A stretch of 64,000 bases of DNA from a virus (IMGVR_UViG_3300022932_000001:62001-126000); one strand, 5' to 3'. Numbered from the stretch's first letter, positions 44,968 through 54,561 are shown. Program-made: numbers and translations. Notes: generated by a model not told the origin, from the sequence alone.

Positions 44968-46254
44968 TTATCTTTTAAAAATATTTGTTTGTCTTGTAGG
45001 TTTTAAACTTCTAGATTTATCTTCTAAAACTCCAGAACCTGTAACTTTTTTACGTGATTCTTCAGTTTTTAACTTTCTTGCTACATCTTCTATAACTGAA
45101 TTCTTACTAACTTTTGCAAGATTCTCTCTATATTCAGTTGGATTAGAAAGTAACCATAATGCTTCAGCTATAAGGGCTTGATTAGGTTCAACAAATTGAT
45201 ACTTTTCAAGTAAATGTCCTAGTAAATTAGTAGGATTACCATTAACTGAAGTATATTGAGGTTTAACTAAACCAGTATATAATTGAGATTGTACTTTTTT
45301 ATCTAGTTTAATACCATTTAATTCACCAGTTTTTAGAGCTTCAAAAGTATTGTTTACATATGTAGTAGCAGCTTCCTCTTGTTTTTTCTTATTAAGTTCT
45401 TGAGTTGCAATTCTGTTAGCAACTTGTTGTTCTTGCATAGCATCTAACTTAGGTTTAAATTGTTTAGCTTTCTTTTCTAAACTACCTAGATTCTTCCACT
45501 CATCTATTTCTTCATCAATTTCAGATTCATCTCCAAAATTAGTAGCTAATAGATAGTTCCTAACTATATGTTCTTGATCATCTTCAGCTTCTGGATCTAA
45601 TGATCTAGTTTCTTCTACATGAGCCAATGCTTTAAATAAACCTTTAAGATCATCTCCACCATCCATTACATACTTTGCAGCATATTGTAATTCCTTTGGT
45701 AGGGAATCATAAAACTGTTGTGGAGTTTCTACTGCAACCTTAGTTTTAATAGTATCCATATTAGCTTTCCATAGCTCTTCAATATCATTTTCAGACATTG
45801 CACCTAAATACTCATCTAAATCTCCAGTCTCATCATCAAAGTCATCAAATGTTTCCATTTCTTTCTCTGTAATACGTTTCTTTAAAAACTCTACTAGTCC
45901 AGATTTTTCTGTTTTAGGTCTACCACCTTTAGATTTATCTACTTGTTGTTCAGTTTCTAAATCATCAGCAGGTTCATTTGTTAGTTCATTTAAAAAGTCA
46001 TCCGACTTCTGAGTGATTTTTTCTGTTTTAACAGAACCATCTTCATTTAGTTCCTCTTTTTGAACTATAATTTCATCAACCTTATCAACATCATCAATAA
46101 AGTCTAAATTAAGTTTTTCTCTAGGAGCAAATATATTAGATGGTTTTACTTTAGTATCTTTTGGTAATGTAATTTGATCACCTCCTGGAGCAGCTAACCA
46201 AGAATCTATATCTAGATCTACTTCTTGAGTTATAATTGTATTTTCTGTGGACAT
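44968..46254 (-). CDS. Putative scaffolding / head-assembly protein (428 aa)
   Basis: Very acidic and rich in Lys, Glu, Asp and Gln: FDDFDDETGDLDEYLGAMSE, then coiled coil (KAKQFKPKLDAMQEQQVANR; ATQELNKKKQEEAATTYVNN) and a basic tail (SRSLKPTRQTNIFKR). An N-terminal disordered acidic part, coiled-coil middle and short basic C-terminus encoded between portal and capsid is the classic scaffold layout. Leader AACCAACAATAAT precedes the ATG. No protease motif. The role is inferred from composition and position. Confidence 0.68.
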   Translation of the reverse strand: MSTENTIITQEVDLDIDSWLAAPGGDQITLPKDTKVKPSNIFAPREKLNLDFIDDVDKVDEIIVQKEELNEDGSVKTEKITQKSDDFLNELTNEPADDLETEQQVDKSKGGRPKTEKSGLVEFLKKRITEKEMETFDDFDDETGDLDEYLGAMSENDIEELWKANMDTIKTKVAVETPQQFYDSLPKELQYAAKYVMDGGDDLKGLFKALAHVEETRSLDPEAEDDQEHIVRNYLLATNFGDESEIDEEIDEWKNLGSLEKKAKQFKPKLDAMQEQQVANRIATQELNKKKQEEAATTYVNNTFEALKTGELNGIKLDKKVQSQLYTGLVKPQYTSVNGNPTNLLGHLLEKYQFVEPNQALIAEALWLLSNPTEYRENLAKVSKNSVIEDVARKLKTEESRKKVTGSGVLEDKSRSLKPTRQTNIFKR

Positions 46255-46269
46255 ATTATTGTTGGTTTA

Positions 46270-46362
46270 AATAATCTCTACATTAATAATATAGGATTTT
46301 AAACTTATAAACTTTAAACTACAATAATATTACTATATCGGTTGTAGGATGATATAGCTATA
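46270..46362 (-). promoter_or_regulatory. Hairpin and promoter-like element between portal and scaffold genes
   Basis: A 7-bp hairpin CTATATC/GATATAG (46333-46357) lies just past the 76-residue gene. Leftward of it stands CCTATATTATTAATGTAG, similar to the candidate late promoter. Possibly a weak terminator plus promoter for the scaffold and capsid genes. Confidence 0.4.
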
Positions 46363-46363
46363 C

Positions 46364-46594
46364 TTATGGATTTATAATTCCAGCAGCTCTCAATTTTGCT
46401 AATAAAGAATTAAAGTCATTTACTAACCCAGCAACATCAACAGCTGTAGAGTTAGGTTGAGCTGCACCTTTATTTGCAGTTAGTTTAGTATCAAGACCTG
46501 TTTGTATATTACTATTAGATTTTTGTAAACTACCTAAAGCAGACCAAAGCTTTTTAATGTTATCTATAGTAGGATAATATTTTAAATTTGTCAT
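46364..46594 (-). CDS. Small helical head-region protein, unknown (76 aa)
   Basis: MTNLKYYPTIDNIKKLWSAL then LQKSNSNIQTGLDTKLTANK and a final helix (NDFNSLLAKLRAAGIINP). Probably a short coiled-coil protein; it starts 9 bp after the portal stop. Small helical proteins here may be assembly cofactors or head decoration. No family recognised. Confidence 0.6.
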   Translation of the reverse strand: MTNLKYYPTIDNIKKLWSALGSLQKSNSNIQTGLDTKLTANKGAAQPNSTAVDVAGLVNDFNSLLAKLRAAGIINP

Positions 46595-46602
46595 ATAATT
46601 AA

Positions 46603-49338
46603 TTATTTACGATCATATTTGTTTTTGTTTTCCTTAGCTACTTGAAGTTGTTTATTAGCAATATCTTTTCTAGCTTGTAATTCTTCTTTTTGTATATTTA
46701 ACTTTTCACGTTCAGTAAGTTGTTTATTAACTTCTTTCTCACGATCAAAATTCATTTGTTCTCTATAGTTATCTTGTTGCTGTATTAATTTAGCAGCATC
46801 AATTTGATCATTTTGACTATTAGAATTCATATCAGATTTATTACTACCAATACTAGTAGTTGCTCTAATTTCTGCAACAAGTATATCTTTTTGACGATCT
46901 TTCTCTTTTTGATCAGCTTCAAATTGTAAAGCCATCATTTTTTGTTTCTCTTGAGATTCAATCTGAGCATTAACATTATCTTGTTCAGCTTGTTGTTGTT
47001 GTTGAATAGCAGCTTGAGCTTTTTCTTCAGCAGATTTCAATACAGTAGTTAATTCAGCTATAGAATCAGCTTTAATTACATTACCTAAATCAAATATAGA
47101 TGCACCAGTAGTATTATTATTAAGAGCTAAACTTCTAAGTTGTTCCATAATAGCTCTTGAGTTATTATTAGTTACAGCATATATATTAAAATCTCTCATT
47201 AATAATTTTGTACCATTTATCTGGAAATTAACCTTTTCATCAGCAGATGTAATATATTGTAATCTTACAGAAGGTTTGGTAGAAACATAGTATTGAGCAA
47301 GGTCAGTTCTCATTTGATGCACTCTTGGCATCAAATAGTCAGAATGCTGAGTGAAATATACCTCTGTTTGTGCATAAGAAGCTGTTACAGCTTGTTCTAC
47401 ACCAGTAGCAGTAGTATTACCCAATTGTTGTCCAAGTCTCTGAGGATTGATCCCAATAACCTCAAATGCTTGAGCTTTAAAGTATGTTGCTAATTGTATT
47501 CTAGAAAGCAATCTATTAGTCTGTGAAAGATCTAAAGCTTGGTAATGTTGAAAGTTTAATGCATTCTCTGTATTAGTAATAGTAGTATCTAAAGGAAGCA
47601 TTTGAAAATCTTTCATAGCAACGTAAGCTTTAGCTAAATTACCTTTACCCCAATCTTCTCCCATAGAATGTCTAGGTAAACCATTCTGATCAAATACAAT
47701 TACAGTACCTAATTCATCTACTAATATATCTGCTATTTGATTATTAACTATATTATAACCTATTTGAAATGGTTTCATACTATCTACCATAGCAACAGAT
47801 TTTGTATTTCTATCACTAAAAACACAACCTTCTACAGGAAGCTTGCATCCATATAAACTATTATCTCCTTTAAACTGGAAAGGTACTCTTGATGGTTTAC
47901 TATTTCTTATACCTAAATATATAGGATCAAAAGCATTTGAATTATTAGATCCATTCCAATTTGTTGGTCTATTAGCTCCAATTTTTACACCACCCCACGT
48001 TTCATTTAACCATATCCAATCTATATGTTCACCAAAAATTAAATTATCTTTTGTTTTTGTTTTGTATACATTAGTATTATAAATTGGTTTATCAGTTACT
48101 AGATAATTTTCATCAATAATATCTTGAATCATTTCACCAGATTCAAGTATTTTAGTAAGATGTCCATACTTCCTTTGAGTTTTCCAGTATATAGTTGATA
48201 CACGTAGTAATCCTTTCTTAAAGTGATCATTTTCTGAATCATCATTCATTATCCAATCAACAATATCACCATTTACTGCACCTTCACCAAATACAGAGTT
48301 ATATTGTTTCATCCCTAGTGAATCAGGAATATTAGTATTCCATTCATGTGATTTACTAGCATCATAAAATGATCCATCATTTTGTACACCCATTGTTGCA
48401 TAAGGAGCACCAGAAGTTGGATAAATACTTTCTAAAGATTCAAGTTGGGCTTGATTCATTCTATATCCATATTTATCTATAACGTCTGATATAGATAACA
48501 TTTCAATCATACCAACACTATTACCTGCTGATATGTATTTACTTTCAGGAGATTTATTAAAAAAAGTTAATACAGGATTCCATATTTCTACTTCATAGTC
48601 ATCTTCCATCATTTTAAAATGCCAGAATTCTCTATCAGTAATTAACATATCTCTGAATCCAGTTTCTTCTAATTCATCCATCTTAAAACGTTCTTTATCA
48701 ACAGCCATTTGATGTACTGCCCATTCTTCAGGAACGTTTCTATATGTTTTTTTGAAGTGATCTTCAATCTCAGGTAAACTCATAAGAGTTTGTTGAGAAG
48801 TCATTTGTTGAGCTTCTTCTGAATCAGGTTCTAAACCCATTTCAATTAACTTAGCTTGTTGCTTCATCATAGCATCTTGCAACAATCTCTGAGTTATCAT
48901 CTCTTTTTTAGCTTCTAACATCTCATTATATGAGGTATCATCAACTGCTCTAAACATTATTTTAGATGCTCTCTTAGAAAATTCTGTAGTAAGAACATTT
49001 ACTACATTAGGTATAATAGGATAAAATTTGAGTTCTAATGCTGAATCATCTTCTTTAGTTAAGATTTCGATCATATCTGCCATAGCATTATCATCCTCAA
49101 CTATATAATCTGATTTCTCTATTATGCCTTTAGCTAATTTATAATTTTTAATTAATCTTCTAGCATTATGTTTTAATTGTCTAACACCTTGGAGTTCAAT
49201 AAAATCCATATTACTAGCTCTCCAATCATCATCCTTATCTTTTTCAGAGAGAAATTGAATAGGTTGAGTTAAATTAGAGAATGTATTTTTAGTTACTTTT
49301 GCACCAGCTTTTAACTGCATGGCATTTAATATTTGCAT
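46603..49338 (-). CDS. Portal protein (911 aa)
   Basis: Follows TerL by 1 bp. The N-terminal part (LQGVRQLKHNARRLIKNYKL) leads into a long alpha/beta clip and wing region with conserved-looking blocks (EEWAVHQMAVDKERFKMDEL; DVIDKYGYRMNQAQLESLES; NIVNNQIADILVDELGTVIV; GINPQRLGQQLGNTTATGVE). The last 170 residues are a Gln/Glu/Lys-rich coiled coil (EEKAQAAIQQQQQAEQDNVN; ERKLNIQK-like), suited to the crown or barrel. Size and order (TerL, portal, small gene, scaffold, capsid) match crAss-like phages. The dodecameric ring through which DNA is packaged. Confidence 0.88.
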   Translation of the reverse strand: MQILNAMQLKAGAKVTKNTFSNLTQPIQFLSEKDKDDDWRASNMDFIELQGVRQLKHNARRLIKNYKLAKGIIEKSDYIVEDDNAMADMIEILTKEDDSALELKFYPIIPNVVNVLTTEFSKRASKIMFRAVDDTSYNEMLEAKKEMITQRLLQDAMMKQQAKLIEMGLEPDSEEAQQMTSQQTLMSLPEIEDHFKKTYRNVPEEWAVHQMAVDKERFKMDELEETGFRDMLITDREFWHFKMMEDDYEVEIWNPVLTFFNKSPESKYISAGNSVGMIEMLSISDVIDKYGYRMNQAQLESLESIYPTSGAPYATMGVQNDGSFYDASKSHEWNTNIPDSLGMKQYNSVFGEGAVNGDIVDWIMNDDSENDHFKKGLLRVSTIYWKTQRKYGHLTKILESGEMIQDIIDENYLVTDKPIYNTNVYKTKTKDNLIFGEHIDWIWLNETWGGVKIGANRPTNWNGSNNSNAFDPIYLGIRNSKPSRVPFQFKGDNSLYGCKLPVEGCVFSDRNTKSVAMVDSMKPFQIGYNIVNNQIADILVDELGTVIVFDQNGLPRHSMGEDWGKGNLAKAYVAMKDFQMLPLDTTITNTENALNFQHYQALDLSQTNRLLSRIQLATYFKAQAFEVIGINPQRLGQQLGNTTATGVEQAVTASYAQTEVYFTQHSDYLMPRVHQMRTDLAQYYVSTKPSVRLQYITSADEKVNFQINGTKLLMRDFNIYAVTNNNSRAIMEQLRSLALNNNTTGASIFDLGNVIKADSIAELTTVLKSAEEKAQAAIQQQQQAEQDNVNAQIESQEKQKMMALQFEADQKEKDRQKDILVAEIRATTSIGSNKSDMNSNSQNDQIDAAKLIQQQDNYREQMNFDREKEVNKQLTEREKLNIQKEELQARKDIANKQLQVAKENKNKYDRK

Positions 49339-49339
49339 A

Positions 49340-51637
49340 TTATCTTAGATTTTTAAAAGCACTTCGTGAAGATTTATGACTATTAGGATTAGAATTTGAA
49401 CCACCTAAATGACGAAAAGGACTCATATTTAATTTACTCATTTTTGATGAATTATACAAATCATCATTTTTAACTTCAATTCTTTTTTGTATACCTCTAT
49501 TAGATTGTTGTACTATAGCAAAAGCTACTAATGCAGCAAATGATACAAGTCTATCCACGTTGAGTCCTGGTTGATATTGTGAACATTCTTCAAGTAACAT
49601 GGGATCAGGTATTCTTTCTACTCCATAACTTAGTTTACTTATAGTACCATCAATAGTTGTTTCTACATCAAGTTCCTCCTGGAAAAACTGTATGGCATAA
49701 GATATAAGATGGACTTTAAAAAATGTTCCTGTATTCTTCCAACCATATGCTTGATATGTATTAGAGTTAGTAAGATCTTTCATAAAGATCATTTGATCTT
49801 TTGGTACAAGATATTTCTGTTTTCTTTGAGCTATCATGTATTCAATAAATAGTGATACGTTAACCTCTACAATTGTCCATGCATTATACCACTCTATAAT
49901 AGCTTCTAATCTTTGATGTGTTTTATTTAAGTCATCAAACCTTCCACACCATACAGCTACAATTTTATCTCTTTCTACATAGTTAGTAAGATTACCATTA
50001 CCATCATTCTTAACTACCTCTATAGGATTTTTATATACAATTATACTACATAATGAATCACTTGTAGTTGTTTTACCTTCACTAATAGGGTCAATAGATG
50101 CATAATAAGTTCCCCAAGATGAATTTTCTATAGGTCTTTCGTATACACATATTACACCTTCTTTATCTTCTGTTTTTTTACTTACAGGGAATTCTTTAAT
50201 AGGACCTTTATTGGATTTAATAGCTTTTAATTTACCTTCACTAGTTCTTTCTAGATCTAAGTATTCTACAGGATATTCTCCATCAGCTATTCTCTGTTTT
50301 TGTTGAGCTATTAAGTGCGGTGGAAATATAGATACTTTACGTGTAGCAAATGCTTCAGCTATATTAGTAGGTGCTTGAGATTTACGTAATTGAAACTGCT
50401 CTGGAGTAAGATCTTTCTTTTCTTGAATTCTTTGACGTTGAATAAATTCCAATGATCCCATTTTAGGATCATATTGAGCCATATCTAAACCTAACTCAAC
50501 CCACTTAGTCAATATATCTTTTGCTTGACTTTCTGTAGGAGTGAATACAACTGAATTACCATATCTATCTATAAAAGGTGGCATACTCCACTGCTCTGGA
50601 ATAAATAAAGCTGATATACCTAAAGTACCTGAATCATCTAAAAGATTTGTATCTATACCATAAATGTCATTATTATTAGGTTGTAAGATCATGTTTTTTA
50701 ATGGTTCACATTGATCTAATTCACCTACTGATCCAGCAGCTATAAATAATCCTGTAGTAATATTACCTGATTTTAATGCTGGTCTAATATACTCAAATGT
50801 AACATCCATCTTAGGAGCAATACCTGCTTCTTCATGGAAGAATATAGATACTGGTCCCCCAACACCATTTGTTGGATCTTTTTCAAAGGACATACCTGAA
50901 TAACTTGATTTAAGTCCTTTAAATGTATCTCTACCTCCAACACGAACTTTAATCTGTTGTTGCCAAGTTAATACTTTATCTGGTTCATTAGGACGATACC
51001 AAGCTGTATGTTCATTAAGAAAGTTTCTATATTCATTAAGAAATCTCCATGAGCCTTTCTCGTTGATATAATCTTTCATGGATGCACCAATTTTTAATAC
51101 AGCACCTTCTTCAAACCAATAAAGATTAAGTTGTTTAGCCATATGAAAATATGATGAACCAAACTGTCTTTTCTTTACAATGGCAGCATGTTTATAATGT
51201 AACTCAGCTAAGAGTTCGTATAATGCCATATGATATTGAGAATCCCATAGATTAGGAAACTTATATTTCTTATCTACTTTATCATATATAGGAAGAAAAT
51301 TTATCCACATATAATAATCTCTGGAGATGTAGTATTCAGTATCTCCATTAGTAACAAATATTCCTTTTCTACACTTTATTTTCTGATCATCCCAATACTT
51401 AATAAAGTCTTTGGTCATCCATGGTGCAGAACAATAAAACCCATTCTTATTGAATAGGTTTCCTTGTTGATTAAATATCTCTGAACTTTCATCAAAATTA
51501 TATTCTCCTGGAACTTTAAATAAAGATAAAATCTTAAATTTAAAAACATCTCTAGATGAGAATGTTTGTGTACTCCAAACTCCAGTACTATAATTATATG
51601 ATGGTATATTTTCCCATAAAGGGGTATTAACTGTCAT
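49340..51637 (-). CDS. terL: Terminase large subunit (765 aa)
   Basis: ATPase half: a Walker A-type element VKKRQFGSSYFHM at 154-166 keeps Arg-Gln of TerL P-loops but lacks the canonical GK[ST]; a Walker B-like strand SIFFHEEAG lies near residue 268; a coupling segment AAGSVGELDQ is near 312. Nuclease half: TYYASIDPISEG (first acidic residue, about 530), WTIVEVNVSLFIEYM (second) and VDRLVSFAALVAF (last Asp), the RNase H-like set of TerL. It cuts and pumps concatemeric DNA into the prohead with the portal next door. It overlaps the preceding 170-residue gene by 11 bp. Confidence 0.9.
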   Translation of the reverse strand: MTVNTPLWENIPSYNYSTGVWSTQTFSSRDVFKFKILSLFKVPGEYNFDESSEIFNQQGNLFNKNGFYCSAPWMTKDFIKYWDDQKIKCRKGIFVTNGDTEYYISRDYYMWINFLPIYDKVDKKYKFPNLWDSQYHMALYELLAELHYKHAAIVKKRQFGSSYFHMAKQLNLYWFEEGAVLKIGASMKDYINEKGSWRFLNEYRNFLNEHTAWYRPNEPDKVLTWQQQIKVRVGGRDTFKGLKSSYSGMSFEKDPTNGVGGPVSIFFHEEAGIAPKMDVTFEYIRPALKSGNITTGLFIAAGSVGELDQCEPLKNMILQPNNNDIYGIDTNLLDDSGTLGISALFIPEQWSMPPFIDRYGNSVVFTPTESQAKDILTKWVELGLDMAQYDPKMGSLEFIQRQRIQEKKDLTPEQFQLRKSQAPTNIAEAFATRKVSIFPPHLIAQQKQRIADGEYPVEYLDLERTSEGKLKAIKSNKGPIKEFPVSKKTEDKEGVICVYERPIENSSWGTYYASIDPISEGKTTTSDSLCSIIVYKNPIEVVKNDGNGNLTNYVERDKIVAVWCGRFDDLNKTHQRLEAIIEWYNAWTIVEVNVSLFIEYMIAQRKQKYLVPKDQMIFMKDLTNSNTYQAYGWKNTGTFFKVHLISYAIQFFQEELDVETTIDGTISKLSYGVERIPDPMLLEECSQYQPGLNVDRLVSFAALVAFAIVQQSNRGIQKRIEVKNDDLYNSSKMSKLNMSPFRHLGGSNSNPNSHKSSRSAFKNLR

Positions 51638-52139
51638 ATGCTAAACGTTGTGAACCTCTAACTTTAGATTCTTGTTCTTCTTGTAAATCTTTAAAGACTC
51701 CTTTATAAGATTGCCTAATGCTATCAAAACTTTTTGCAACATTTGTTAGCTGAGTTATATTACCATCTCTACCATCTGTTATAGAGGTATTAGCCATATA
51801 TTTTGCAATATTATCCAAAGCTTTTTTAATACCATTATATGCTCTTGATGTTTCAGTCTCATATAATTTTCTACACATATCCAGTGCATGTATTACATCA
51901 TCATCCTCTGTAGAAAAGTCTGCTTCTATTTCATCTAAAATTATATCTTCTCTTTCTTCTTCTACAGTATGAAAGAATGGATTAAGATCAGGATCAGGAC
52001 AAGTCATATAGAATAAATATTTGTATACAGTTATATGATTATCTGGATAGTTATCCATTATCCTTTTTAAAAAGTATAAAGCATAACAATGTTCAGTAGG
52101 TACTAATACTTTATTTTGAACATCGAATAATTTAATCAT
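51627..52139 (-). CDS. Protein upstream of TerL, possible small terminase (170 aa)
   Basis: MIKLFDVQNKVLVPTEHCYA, acidic stretch in the middle (EEEREDIILDEIEADFSTED), then helices (VIHALDMCRKLYETETSRAY; NGIKKALDNIAKYMANTSIT; KSFDSIRQSYKGVFKDLQEE). Overlap with TerL and helical oligomer-like C-terminus make a small terminase subunit plausible, but no helix-turn-helix is obvious. Could equally be a packaging cofactor. Confidence 0.6.
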   Translation of the reverse strand: MIKLFDVQNKVLVPTEHCYALYFLKRIMDNYPDNHITVYKYLFYMTCPDPDLNPFFHTVEEEREDIILDEIEADFSTEDDDVIHALDMCRKLYETETSRAYNGIKKALDNIAKYMANTSITDGRDGNITQLTNVAKSFDSIRQSYKGVFKDLQEEQESKVRGSQRLAYDS

Positions 52140-52287
52140 TTGGTTCTGTATAAATACTATTTAGATTATATTGTAAATTTGTGTTAGGTAAAGCAATACT
52201 ATCTCTTTGTAAGATTAGTACTTCTTCAAAGGTTATATATCCTGATTCATATAATCTATGAATCAATTGTTCTTTGTTATCTGTCAT
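52132..52287 (-). CDS. Small protein in terminase operon, unknown (51 aa)
   Basis: MTDNKEQLIHRLYESGYITF then EEVLILQRDSIALPNTNLQ. It overlaps the previous gene by 4 bp and the next by 8 bp, which supports translational coupling. One helix-turn-helix-like pair at the N-terminus (LIHRLYESGYITFEEVLIL). Too short to assign. Confidence 0.6.
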   Translation of the reverse strand: MTDNKEQLIHRLYESGYITFEEVLILQRDSIALPNTNLQYNLNSIYTEPND

Positions 52288-52484
52288 AATGCTCTTATAT
52301 TCTTTTCCACTGTCATTTCAAAATCATAGAAGTGGCATTGTACATCATTATTAGTTACTTGATATGTTAAATGTCCTGGTCTAACAGTTATTGCTGTTAC
52401 TATATATGGTCTTTGTTCCATATCAGTTTTCACATATATTGTTTGACCTAATTCAAAATCTGCACTGATTAGCATTGATCCCAT
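52284..52484 (-). CDS. Small SH3-like beta-barrel protein (66 aa)
   Basis: MGSMLISADFELGQTIYVKT then EQRPYIVTAITVRPGHLTYQ: five short strands in the order GQxVYVKTD, PYIVTAI, TYQVTN, CHFYDFE are typical of small SH3/KOW-like proteins common in phages. Either ATG (codon 1 or 4) could be used. Upstream is TTAAATTATAGTATAGAC, similar to the late promoter candidate. Function unknown. Confidence 0.6.
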   Translation of the reverse strand: MGSMLISADFELGQTIYVKTDMEQRPYIVTAITVRPGHLTYQVTNNDVQCHFYDFEMTVEKNIRAL

Positions 52485-52519
52485 ACTTTTAAAATTTAAA
52501 TGTCTATACTATAATTTAA

Positions 52520-53344
52520 TCATTTCTTTTTGATCTTAGCTCTATTATCTTTAAGATATGCTAATAGTGTTATAATCTCAGACTTCATATATGGTAATTC
52601 ATGCACTGTTACAGACTCTACAACAGGGTTTCCTTGTTCATCTAGATAAGTTATAGGGTAATCATATTTATCTCTTCCTGCCTCTTTAAATTTGATATGT
52701 TCAATAGCTAATGTTCCTGGTTTTAATTTTGGATTATGCTTTAAAATCATATACATATACAAACTTAGTTGTAAAGCATAATGAGTCATATGACAATCTT
52801 CAAGATGTTGTAAAGGAGCTTGCATCTTCTGAGCTATTCCCTCCCAATTTATATAACCTCTATGTTTGATTTCTTTATTAGTCTTATAATCTCTAATATG
52901 TACTACATCATAAACAACTTCTGTTCTATCTGATTGACCACATACTCCAGCTGATTGTAAATACATAAAATGTTCAGGATATATCCCTGTAGTAAGTTTT
53001 TGATCAGGTGCATACTTGATACCCTCATTATATGTTGGAGTAAATATTGGTAATTCTGTCCCTTCCCTCTCTATAGTAGATACTTCACATAGTAATTTTT
53101 CTTGTTGATTATGATACCATGTACCAAGATCTGTAGCTCTTTTAGCTTCTTTACTCCATAGAGATAAAATATCAGGTTCAGATAAACCATACCATTTACT
53201 TTTCTTATTCTTAGAAGATTTAGCAGCTTGATCTGGACTAAATGGTTGTTTAAAAGCACTTATTAATGTAGTTGCAGAAATCCAATCAATATCTTCTTCA
53301 GGAGATATGTACTCATGCTTTTCTTCGTGGAATTGTAATTTCAT
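52520..53344 (-). CDS. PD-(D/E)XK nuclease, Cas4/RecB-like (274 aa)
   Basis: Motifs of the RecB/Cas4-type nuclease fold are visible: ATDLGTWYHNQQEKL (motif I Gly/His helix, about 68-82), VCGQSDRTEVVYDVVHIRDY (motif II Asp in GQSD and motif III Asp in RDYK; Lys follows as DYKTNKEIK, about 133-160), and ALQLSLYMYMILKHNPKLKP (Gln/Tyr helix motif, about 187-207). It lacks the four-Cys iron-sulfur cluster of full Cas4. Likely a DNA exonuclease or end-processing enzyme used in replication, recombination or host DNA degradation. Such nucleases are conserved near the packaging genes of crAss-like phages. Confidence 0.85.
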   Translation of the reverse strand: MKLQFHEEKHEYISPEEDIDWISATTLISAFKQPFSPDQAAKSSKNKKSKWYGLSEPDILSLWSKEAKRATDLGTWYHNQQEKLLCEVSTIEREGTELPIFTPTYNEGIKYAPDQKLTTGIYPEHFMYLQSAGVCGQSDRTEVVYDVVHIRDYKTNKEIKHRGYINWEGIAQKMQAPLQHLEDCHMTHYALQLSLYMYMILKHNPKLKPGTLAIEHIKFKEAGRDKYDYPITYLDEQGNPVVESVTVHELPYMKSEIITLLAYLKDNRAKIKKK

Positions 53345-53345
53345 A

Positions 53346-53663
53346 TTATTGACTTAATTTATCTTCTTGTTCTTCACTCATAACAGCCTTCCACTTCCCT
53401 AGTGGACATTCTGTAGACATTGCTCTCAATTTAAATGCTAAAGAACAACCACATTCAGCACAACAAGGTTGAGATCCAGTTACCATACATTTATCTCCTA
53501 CATAATCTATTTTAGGACACATCTCACAAATAGATAATCTAGATAAAGCTACGTCTTCTACATATGAATCAAACTTAATAAACTTAAAGTATAATCCTTG
53601 TAGTATAGCTTTTCTATTCTTGAATATCTGAATCAAATTCTTTAATAATTTTTTTATGTTCAT
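53346..53663 (-). CDS. Cys-cluster protein (105 aa)
   Basis: Start taken at ATG 53663 (MNIKKLLKNLIQIFKNRKAI) because the longer frame begins at TTG and overlaps more of the upstream gene. Residues about 40-90 hold CEMCPKIDYVGDKC, PCCAECGCSLAFKLRA and CPLGKW: a compact zinc-binding set (CxxC, CC, CxC, C) with a GKW end, a pattern I know from small Bacteroidota phage proteins. Probably nucleic-acid or protein binding. Exact role unknown. Coupled to the IHF-like gene (overlap 50 bp). Confidence 0.68.
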   Translation of the reverse strand: MNIKKLLKNLIQIFKNRKAILQGLYFKFIKFDSYVEDVALSRLSICEMCPKIDYVGDKCMVTGSQPCCAECGCSLAFKLRAMSTECPLGKWKAVMSEEQEDKLSQ

Positions 53664-54006
53664 ATATAAAATCTTTACGTTGTTTCTCCTCTTCAACTTG
53701 TAACTTAATATTACTAATCATACTCATACGCTCCTCAATAGTAATACCTGATACATATTTAGATTTAATTAGATCTTTATTTTTAAGTTTAAGATTGGTG
53801 CATTTAAGTATTTCTTTTTCTAGTAACCAATGCTTTATATTAAAATCTCCTAAGTTTTCTATATGTACTTTAGGAGAAGATAAAGATGTAAGATTCTGCC
53901 ATACTTCTTTCCAGTAAAGTTTTGTTACAGCTTCTACTAGATTTTGTGACACTGACAAATCATCAGCAACTTCTTCAATAAGATCTTTTGATTTCCTAGG
54001 ATTCAA
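53614..54006 (-). CDS. IHF/HU-like DNA-binding protein (130 aa)
   Basis: KDLIEEVADDLSVSQNLVEA, VTKLYWKEVWQNLTSLSSPK and VHIENLGDFNIKHW follow the HU/IHF plan: two N-terminal helices, then beta strands with the GDF turn preceding the DNA-binding arm. The C-terminal 60 residues are charged helices (EERMSMISNIKLQVEEEKQR), longer than in a bare HU. IHF-like proteins are a known crAss-like phage gene. Likely DNA bending in packaging, replication or transcription. Confidence 0.75.
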   Translation of the reverse strand: MNPRKSKDLIEEVADDLSVSQNLVEAVTKLYWKEVWQNLTSLSSPKVHIENLGDFNIKHWLLEKEILKCTNLKLKNKDLIKSKYVSGITIEERMSMISNIKLQVEEEKQRKDFIYEHKKIIKEFDSDIQE

Positions 54007-54358
54007 CTGCTAAAAATTTATAATCTAATAATATATTACCTAATACTTGTACTTGTAATTCAGGATTAATAGAAATCTTTTTTTTACTTCTACCTTGTTT
54101 AAGTATCAACTCTTTCTTTTCAGCTTTACTTAGAGCATTTCTTACAGTCTGTGATGACTGAAATATATTTCTAGTATGTACTTCTGTACAAAAGGTAGTA
54201 AGCTCTTGTTCTCCATTGATAGATAGTAGAGTTAAACATTCTAAATCAGAATCACTAACAGTAATTTTCTTTAAGTAACAGTATGTAAGAATTTGATATT
54301 TAACTATATCCCATTTAGACATCTGTACTTTCTTTAATATTTGATTTACTCGTGCCAT
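53996..54358 (-). CDS. Winged-helix DNA-binding protein (120 aa)
   Basis: Residues about 65-100 read SSQTVRNALSKAEKKELILK followed by QGRSKKKISINPELQVQV: recognition helix, Leu-Ile, basic wing and strand as in winged-helix regulators (compare 'TVRNALxxLExKGLI'). The N-terminal helices (WDIVKYQILTYCYLKKITVS) complete the fold. It overlaps the IHF-like gene by 11 bp. Possibly a transcription or replication-initiation factor. Confidence 0.65.
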   Translation of the reverse strand: MARVNQILKKVQMSKWDIVKYQILTYCYLKKITVSDSDLECLTLLSINGEQELTTFCTEVHTRNIFQSSQTVRNALSKAEKKELILKQGRSKKKISINPELQVQVLGNILLDYKFLAVES

Positions 54359-54561
54359 TATTTTATAACTTTGATATCACTACCTGAGTATGTAAAAAGA
54401 GGAGTACTTACAGTGTGTCCCCATAATTTAGAAGGAACTAAATCACATTGTGGAATTCTATACATACCATTAACAAGCTTATTATCTTCTGATAGAGTAA
54501 AATTAATTTGTGTTACTTTAACTGGATCTGTTATTAATGCTTCAATATCTGTATTATTCAT
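54358..54561 (-). CDS. Small protein, unknown (67 aa)
   Basis: MNNTDIEALITDPVKVTQIN then LVNGMYRIPQCDLVPSKLW and a beta-rich end (TYSGSDIKVIK). The leader AACCAACACTT before the ATG and the overlap with the next start (54358) support it. No family recognised. Confidence 0.58.
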   Translation of the reverse strand: MNNTDIEALITDPVKVTQINFTLSEDNKLVNGMYRIPQCDLVPSKLWGHTVSTPLFTYSGSDIKVIK

